From UBA5177 sp002413265 (GTDB lineage: Bacteria > Chloroflexota > UBA5177), in the NCBI GenBank assembly GCA_036752825.1, contig DAIORV010000082.1, positions 1 through 10,113 on the forward strand: a DNA stretch of 10,113 bases, written 5' to 3'. Shown here in pieces: positions 6,949-10,113 of the stretch. A program made the translations under genes and the position numbers. The notes beneath the pieces are model-generated. The model was not told the DNA's origin and searched no databases. It worked only from the letters and a program-made list of their open reading frames with translations. Each line of letters begins with the position of its first letter. Position 1 is the first letter of the stretch.

Positions 6949-7587
6949 CTACTCACGCACATAGCGCAAGTGTGTGGCAGCTGGACCATCCAGCACCTTG
7001 TCAATTCGAAACCGCGGGACTGACTCGCGTACGTTCTCGAAGAGGCGTCTTCCACCGCCGAACAGCACTGGCGCCAGGGCAATTTCGAGCTCGTCGATGA
7101 CACCCATGTTCAAGTACTGCTGGATCACGTTCGCGCCGCCCGCGATGCGAATGTCGCGACCGCCCGCAGACTCCCGAGCCTGCTCGATGGCACTCTCCGC
7201 GCCGTCGTTGGCGAAGTAGAAGGTCGTCCCGCCCGGGCGGACCCAGGGTTCACGCTTCTCGTGGGTTAGAACGTACACCGGTGTGTGGAACGGCGCGTTC
7301 TCTGGCCAGGAGGCCTCGCCCTGTTCGAACATTCGCTTCCCCATGATGTTGGCGCCGATGCGCTCCGCGGTTTTGCGAACCATGTCATTCACAGGACCGG
7401 TCTCTCCTCCTGGCCCGAACTTGAGGTTCTCGCGGAAATACTGCTGCTTGAGGAGCCAGCCCATCAGCGCACCCCACTTTGCGCCCCAGTTCTTGTACTG
7501 AGGATTATCCCAATTCTCCAGGGCCATGCCTTCTGGCGCCATGTAGCCGTCAAGGCTAAGCCCGATGTTCACGAATACCTTGCTCAT
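6949..7587 (-). CDS. Dihydrofolate reductase-family (RibD C-terminal domain) oxidoreductase
   Basis: The 212-residue product has the RibD_C/dihydrofolate reductase-like fold signature (PF01872): N-terminal strand and loop NIGLSLDGYMAPEG, NADPH-region motif IMGKRMFEQGEASWP, IAGGANVIQQYLNMGVIDELEIALAPVLFGGGRRLFE and a C-terminal strand. Such stand-alone proteins are probably NADPH-dependent reductases; the substrate is unknown and folate reduction should not be assumed. Two consecutive ATGs occur at 7590 and 7587; I choose 7587 because GAGG then lies six bases upstream. It is transcribed away from the ArsR gene, from a promoter region shared with it, and is followed after 14 bases by the methyltransferase gene. 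Confidence 0.9.
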   Translation of the reverse strand: MSKVFVNIGLSLDGYMAPEGMALENWDNPQYKNWGAKWGALMGWLLKQQYFRENLKFGPGGETGPVNDMVRKTAERIGANIMGKRMFEQGEASWPENAPFHTPVYVLTHEKREPWVRPGGTTFYFANDGAESAIEQARESAGGRDIRIAGGANVIQQYLNMGVIDELEIALAPVLFGGGRRLFENVRESVPRFRIDKVLDGPAATHLRYVRE

Positions 7588-7638
7588 CATTTTCCTCTAA
7601 TCGCTCTGGATGCCGGCTCAACGCCCCAATCTGAGGAA

Positions 7639-7680
7639 CAATACTTAGGTATTGACCTTAGTATTGTCAAGTGATAGAAT
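7639..7680. promoter_or_regulatory. Divergent promoters with ArsR-type operator
   Basis: On the plus strand, TTGACC (7652-7657), a 17-base spacer and TAGAAT (7675-7680) form a good sigma-70 promoter for the ArsR gene. On the minus strand TTGACA (7670-7665) with a 17-base spacer leads to the weak -10 TAAGTA (7647-7642), directed at the RibD-like gene. An inverted repeat CAATAC-N4-GTATTG (7639-7654) and a further GTATTG (7661-7666), 12 bases on, cover the -35 box of the plus promoter and both elements of the minus one. The arrangement predicts that the ArsR protein represses both directions. Confidence 0.7.
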
Positions 7681-7724
7681 TTTTCCGTCAGATCGGGTAA
7701 CCCAACCATGCACTGGTGTTTGAA

Positions 7725-8066
7725 ATGGTTCAATCCGCAGTCGCTGACGGTGTTTTTTATGCCTTGTCGAATTCAACTCGGCGAAAAGTCCTGGAGCAAC
7801 TGTCGGTCGGACCAGCCACCGTCAGCGAGCTGGCTGCACCGTTCGACATGAAACTCCCGTCGTTCGTGCAGCACCTGTCGGTGCTCGAACAGAGCCGACT
7901 GGTGAGATCGAAGAAGCGCGGGCGAGTGCGCACGTATGAGATCGCACCCGAACGGTTCAAGGTCGTTGAAGACTGGCTGACCGTGCGTCGTCAGGCATGG
8001 GAAACTCGACTGGATCGGTTCGACGACTACGTCAAACAACTCAAGCAGAAGGAATCAGAATCATGA
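7725..8066 (+). CDS. ArsR-family winged-helix transcriptional repressor
   Basis: The 113-residue protein starts in family style (MVQSAVADGVFYALSNSTRRKVLEQL) and contains the helix-turn-helix VSELAAPFDMKLPSFVQHLSVLEQSRLV, followed by the wing KKRGRVRTYEI. It lacks the ELCVCD metal-binding motif of arsenic or cadmium sensors, so the inducer is probably not a metal. A GTG nine bases upstream is in frame, but the ATG fits the family start; no strong ribosome binding site is seen for either. The gene overlaps the next by four bases (ATGA), a standard ArsR-AHSA1 operon. Autoregulation is predicted from the operator-like repeats over its promoter, and the same site may control the divergent RibD-like gene. 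Confidence 0.9.
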   Translation: MVQSAVADGVFYALSNSTRRKVLEQLSVGPATVSELAAPFDMKLPSFVQHLSVLEQSRLVRSKKRGRVRTYEIAPERFKVVEDWLTVRRQAWETRLDRFDDYVKQLKQKESES

Positions 8067-8581
8067 GCGATCAAACCGTCTTCCAGAATCGAAACCTCCA
8101 CGAATTCACCTTCGATCCGAAACTTGATTTCGCTATCGAACGGTTCATCGACGCTCCCACGCGGCTCGTCTGGGAAGCGTTGACGAAACCGGAGCATCTC
8201 AAGGAGTGGTACATGCCCAAGGCCTGGGGGCGTGTGTCGCGAACCGAGATGGACGTGCGACCGGGCGGCATCTTCAGCATCGACATCGCAGTGGCAGACG
8301 GTCCGGAGGTGCCGAACCTCGGCTGTTTCCTGGAAGTCATTCCGATGAAGCGGCTGGTGTGGACCTCCATGTTGTTCCCCGGCTATCGTCCGGCTGTCTT
8401 TGACGACATCCCGATCACCGCCATCATTACGATGGAAACCGTGGGAACCGGCACTCGCTACGTCTTCACGGCGCTGCACCGGGATGCAGCGGACCTCGAG
8501 AAAAACAAAACGTCGGGCTTTTACCAGGGCACCGAAATCGCTGTCGATCAGCTCGTGGAGCACGTGATCGCGATGAAGTAG
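8063..8581 (+). CDS. AHSA1/SRPBCC-domain protein
   Basis: The 172-residue protein is an SRPBCC (START-like) domain of the AHSA1 type: FAIERFIDAPTRLVWEALTKPEHLKEWYMP, then DVRPGGIFSIDI, then CFLEVIPMKRLVWTSM, the strand IITMETVGTGTRYVFTALH, and the C-terminal helix with GFYQGTEIAVDQLVEHV. The fold makes a hydrophobic ligand pocket; in ArsR-paired proteins the role is unproven, perhaps ligand binding or removal linked to the repressor signal. Its ATG overlaps the stop of the ArsR gene, and AAGGAA lies nine bases upstream. It converges with the VOC gene 57 bases further on. Confidence 0.9.
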   Translation: MSDQTVFQNRNLHEFTFDPKLDFAIERFIDAPTRLVWEALTKPEHLKEWYMPKAWGRVSRTEMDVRPGGIFSIDIAVADGPEVPNLGCFLEVIPMKRLVWTSMLFPGYRPAVFDDIPITAIITMETVGTGTRYVFTALHRDAADLEKNKTSGFYQGTEIAVDQLVEHVIAMK

Positions 8582-8598
8582 TTGTGGGCGAGTCGCGG

Positions 8599-8630
8599 CG
8601 CACGGGACAGGTATCAACACCGCCTGTGCG
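8599..8630. terminator. Possible hairpin between convergent genes
   Basis: CGCAC (8599-8603) plus CAGG (8608-8611), interrupted by a four-base bulge, can pair with CCTGTGCG (8623-8630) across an 11-base loop. It lies between the convergent AHSA1 and VOC genes, where a two-way terminator would be expected, but the stem is short and has no T run on either strand. Confidence 0.25.
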
Positions 8631-8638
8631 AGGCCTCT

Positions 8639-9076
8639 TTACCTAAGCTCCTCGGCGAGTCCGATAAGAAGTCCTTCGGGGCCGCGGATGTAGCAGAGAC
8701 GATACGCCTCTTCGTACTGAACCACATCGCCGACGAGCTGCGCGCCACACTTGCGGAGTCTGGCAAGCGTCTCGTCGATGTCGTCCACCGTGAACATGAC
8801 GCGCAGATAGCCGAGCGCGTTCACGGGGGCGTTCCGATGATCGGCGACGACCGGCGGGGAGAGGAATCGCGAAAGCTCGAGCCGACTGTGGCCGTCCGGG
8901 GTGACCAGCATCGCGATTTCGACGTGCTGCGTCCCCAACCCGGTGACGCGCCCGGCCCACTCCCCTTCGATGGTGGCTCGCCCTTCGAGTTTCAGGCCGA
9001 GCTCGACGAAGAAGGGGATGACGGCATCGAGGGATTCCACCACGATGCCGACGTTGTCCATCCGCTTGATAGTCAT
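8639..9076 (-). CDS. VOC-family (glyoxalase/dioxygenase fold) protein
   Basis: The 145-residue protein has two beta-alpha-beta-beta-beta modules: MDNVGIVVESLDAVIPFFVELGL at the start, and LGYLRVMFTVDDIDETLARLRKCGAQLVG with YRLCYIRGPEGLLIGLAEEL at the end. The residue in the usual first metal-ligand position (D-H-V in many family members) is Asn8, so metal binding and catalysis may differ from glyoxalase I. A frame extending upstream to 9307 runs through the attC-like sequence and the neighbouring gene and is rejected; this ATG gives the canonical start, though only a weak GGA precedes it. It starts immediately after an attC 5' half-site (9083-9117) but has no attC after its stop. Substrate unknown. 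Confidence 0.88.
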   Translation of the reverse strand: MTIKRMDNVGIVVESLDAVIPFFVELGLKLEGRATIEGEWAGRVTGLGTQHVEIAMLVTPDGHSRLELSRFLSPPVVADHRNAPVNALGYLRVMFTVDDIDETLARLRKCGAQLVGDVVQYEEAYRLCYIRGPEGLLIGLAEELR

Positions 9077-9082
9077 ATAATC

Positions 9083-9117
9083 CGAAAAGTGCTTGTCAGC
9101 TGCAACGTTTGTTAGCG
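9083..9117 (-). repeat. attC 5' half-site after the 90-aa gene
   Basis: On the minus strand CGCTAAC (9117-9111) is followed by AAACGTTGCAGCTGACAAGC, which closely matches the 5' arms of the clear attC sites (CGTTGCAGCAGAC). The TAA stop of the preceding gene lies in the core box. Only about 35 bases separate the core from the VOC start codon and no 3' arm or GTTRRRY box follows, so the second half of the site has been lost. Confidence 0.6.
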
Positions 9118-9384
9118 CGCAGGCGCGTCGTCGCCGCGACGCCCGCCCAATTGCCGGAGCGCGACGCGGAGCCCGAAGATCGCGGCGACTGCCATGAGTG
9201 TCCCGGCGCAGCCGCGGACGACAGAGAAGGAGAACCATGGGTCGGTAGCTTCTGTCCAGCGACCCAACTCGAACGCGCCCCAGGCCAGGAACAGAGCGCT
9301 CGCCCACACTTGTCGGCGCAAATCCGCTATTTCCGCGGACGCCCGCGACGGCAGCGAGAATGGAGGAGCAGGATCCGTTGGCAT
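9112..9384 (-). CDS. Two-helix membrane protein, 90 aa (cassette gene)
   Basis: The product has a short polar N-terminus, two predicted membrane helices (about residues 27-44, VWASALFLAWGAFELGRW, and 58-76, GCAGTLMAVAAIFGLRVAL) and a basic, glycine-rich tail (RQLGGRRGDDAPAR). I recognise no family; hydrophobic two-helix proteins of this size are frequent in integron cassettes. The frame is open further upstream, into the attC, but the ATG at 9384 has a strong GGAGGTGA directly upstream and follows the attC core box by 24 bases. The TAA stop is formed inside the 5' core box of the next attC-like site. With that site it forms a cassette of about 300 bases. Confidence 0.75.
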   Translation of the reverse strand: MPTDPAPPFSLPSRASAEIADLRRQVWASALFLAWGAFELGRWTEATDPWFSFSVVRGCAGTLMAVAAIFGLRVALRQLGGRRGDDAPAR

Positions 9385-9407
9385 TTCGTCACCTCCCAGT
9401 TTTGTCG

Positions 9408-9504
9408 CGCTAACGCTCAAGTTCAGCTGCAGGGCGATCCATAAGAGAACGCGCGAAGCGCGTTCCATCTATAGCCGCCCTGTCTGCTGCAACGCACGTT
9501 ATAT
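9408..9504 (-). repeat. attC: attC recombination site (clear)
   Basis: On the minus strand the site runs from ATATAAC (9504-9498) to GTTAGCG (9414-9408), 97 bases. The arms TAACGTGCGTTGCAGCAGAC and the complement of CAGCTGAACTTGAGCGTTA pair with the unpaired bases typical of attC and share GTTGCAGCAGAC and CAGCTGAACT with the site at 5513-5642. The centre holds a perfect 8-base stem with a GAA loop (GAACGCGC-GAA-GCGCGTTC, 9447-9465). The core boxes deviate slightly from RYYYAAC/GTTRRRY. It separates the GNAT remnant from the 90-residue membrane protein gene. Confidence 0.85.
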
Positions 9505-9589
9505 GGCGCCACACGGAGGCTCGTCTGGTGGGTGGCGCAATAGCTCCCAGAAGGCGCGGGACGTCAGGATTCAATCTCCACTCAGCATA

Positions 9590-9961
9590 CTACTTTCGCA
9601 ACGACCGACGCATTACGTGCCGACGTGTGCCGGCACGGCCAATCTCCTCAAACCCTGCGGCCTCGAACGTTGGCACATAGCCCATAAACCGATAACTCGG
9701 CGAGCCAGGATCGACCGGATATGCCTCAAGGACCGTTGCCCCATTGCGCTTCGCATAATCAGCGGCGGCCTCAATGAGTTGCTCGGTCACTCCTTGGCCG
9801 CGAAACTCTCGGCGAATGAAGAAACAGACCAGCGACCATATCTCACCCGCTTCACTCGGTTCATCCTCGCCGCCAAGCGGGCGATAGGTCGAACGCGGGG
9901 CGATCGAGCACCAGGCGATCGGGTCGCCGTCGATGTACCCGAGTAACCCAAGGCTGCGAAA
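9590..9961 (-). pseudogene. GNAT acetyltransferase lacking its N-terminus
   Basis: An open frame of 123 residues encodes the middle and end of a GNAT N-acetyltransferase: LGYIDGDPIAWCSIAPRSTY, then IWSLVCFFIRREFRGQGVTE with the acetyl-CoA-binding RGQG, VLEAYPVDPG and TFEAAGFEEIGR. Related proteins carry about 40-50 more residues before LGYIDG, including the first strand and helices. Here an in-frame TAA (9964-9962) precedes the frame and no ATG, GTG or TTG is usable before the acetyl-CoA site, so the gene is 5'-truncated and probably inactive. The break lies only 7 bases from the core-like GTTATGC (9974-9968), which suggests a recombination or deletion at that point. An attC follows about 85 bases after the stop. 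Confidence 0.8.
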
Positions 9962-9967
9962 TTAGCT

Positions 9968-10001
9968 GCATAACATTCGTTCGCTTCTTTTACTGCTAAA
10001 A
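9968..10001 (-). other. Candidate attI or attC 3' half-site next to the intI remnant
   Basis: On the minus strand AGCGAACGAATGTTATGC ends at 9968. It aligns with the 3' arms of the clear attC sites (AGCTGAACTTGAGCGTTAGC), and GTTATGC matches six of seven positions of GTTRRRY. Just upstream is a small hairpin TTTTA-GCAG-TAAAA (10001-9988). Since it lies between the integrase end and the first gene, it could be the attI of a same-direction integron, or the remaining half of an attC. No matching 5' arm is visible. Confidence 0.45.
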
Positions 10002-10029
10002 CGCATCAAACGGGACCGCGGCCACACGG

Positions 10030-10113
10030 CTAAAGGACATGGGTGTAAATCATTGTCGCCACAAATCGGAATGCCTCAGGAACCGTCCGGATATCGTAGC
10101 CGTACTCGATGAG
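10030..10113 (-). pseudogene. intI: Integron integrase (IntI) C-terminal remnant
   Basis: The frame enters from the right edge and reads LIEYGYDIRTV, seven altered residues (PEAFRFV), then ATMIYTHVL and a TAG stop. GYDIRTV and MIYTHVL are hallmarks of the IntI C-terminus, normally joined by QELLGH.DV.TT. Tyr in MIYTHV is the recombinase nucleophile, but the His of LLGH nine residues before it is absent. At base level GGCATTCCGAT still looks like a shifted GHSD coding piece, pointing to small deletions and an insertion that together keep the frame. The rest of the gene is outside the window, so only this end can be judged. It points in the same direction as the cassettes, unlike classical integrons, where intI is divergent. 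Confidence 0.75.

Noticed and set aside
6552..7103. Minus-strand 183-residue frame spanning the RibD-like end and methyltransferase start
   Set aside because: Out-of-frame shadow of two genes with clear family motifs; composition is arginine/alanine biased.
7708..7724. ATG at 7708 as ArsR start
   Set aside because: It is in a different frame from the ArsR protein; the ATG at 7725 gives the family-typical N-terminus.
8639..9307. 222-residue frame fused upstream of the VOC protein
   Set aside because: The extension overlaps the neighbouring gene in another frame and the attC half-site; the VOC domain starts canonically at 9076.
9112..9468. Longer 118-residue version of the two-helix membrane protein
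   Set aside because: The extra N-terminus is encoded by the attC itself, and the internal ATG has a far better ribosome binding site.

Overview
The window looks like part of a soil or sediment bacterial chromosome with fairly high GC. The secreted 1,023-residue propeller-amidohydrolase, the lipoproteins and the mosaic of small accessory genes would suit Gemmatimonadota or Acidobacteriota, but the sequence alone does not prove a phylum. No tRNA, rRNA, CRISPR array or insertion sequence was seen.

The main structure is an old, partly decayed integron cassette array. It reads right to left, on the minus strand. At the right edge (10030-10113) is the C-terminal end of an IntI-type integron integrase with the hallmark strings GYDIRTV and MIYTHVL, but the catalytic LLGH box between them is missing, so it is almost certainly a remnant. 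A core-like GTTATGC (9968-9974) follows its stop, and then a GNAT acetyltransferase gene with no N-terminus. From there leftwards comes a series of attC-like inverted repeats. Two are clear (9408-9504 and 5513-5642), three are degenerate (6179-6252, 5082-5148 and 4295-4415) and two are 5' half-sites (9083-9117 and 6413-6439). Cassette genes between them are a 90-residue two-helix membrane protein, a methyltransferase-like membrane protein, two lipoproteins and a three-helix membrane protein. Several start 23-31 bases after an attC core site, and two stop codons lie inside the attC 5' core.

Between the half-sites is a 2.6 kb block of more ordinary genes. It holds a VOC (glyoxalase-fold) protein, an ArsR-type repressor overlapping an AHSA1/SRPBCC gene, and, divergent from these, a RibD-C/dihydrofolate reductase-like gene followed by the ICMT-like methyltransferase. 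The ArsR and RibD-like genes share a 125-base region in which two outward promoters interleave around CAATAC/GTATTG half-sites. This is a strong candidate for an autoregulated switch.

Left of the last degenerate attC lie a UPF0145 (YbjQ) gene and, 9 bases after it, the large exported propeller-amidohydrolase. A plus-strand gene for an 81-residue small membrane protein (324-569) stands alone. Bases 1-323 hold no gene I can support, only a strong 86-base imperfect hairpin and a 10-base tandem duplication. Bases 570-823 hold nothing I recognise.

I see no evidence for a wholly new defence or biosynthetic system. The most notable feature is the same-direction, catalytically broken integron platform and the unfamiliar cassette proteins it left behind.
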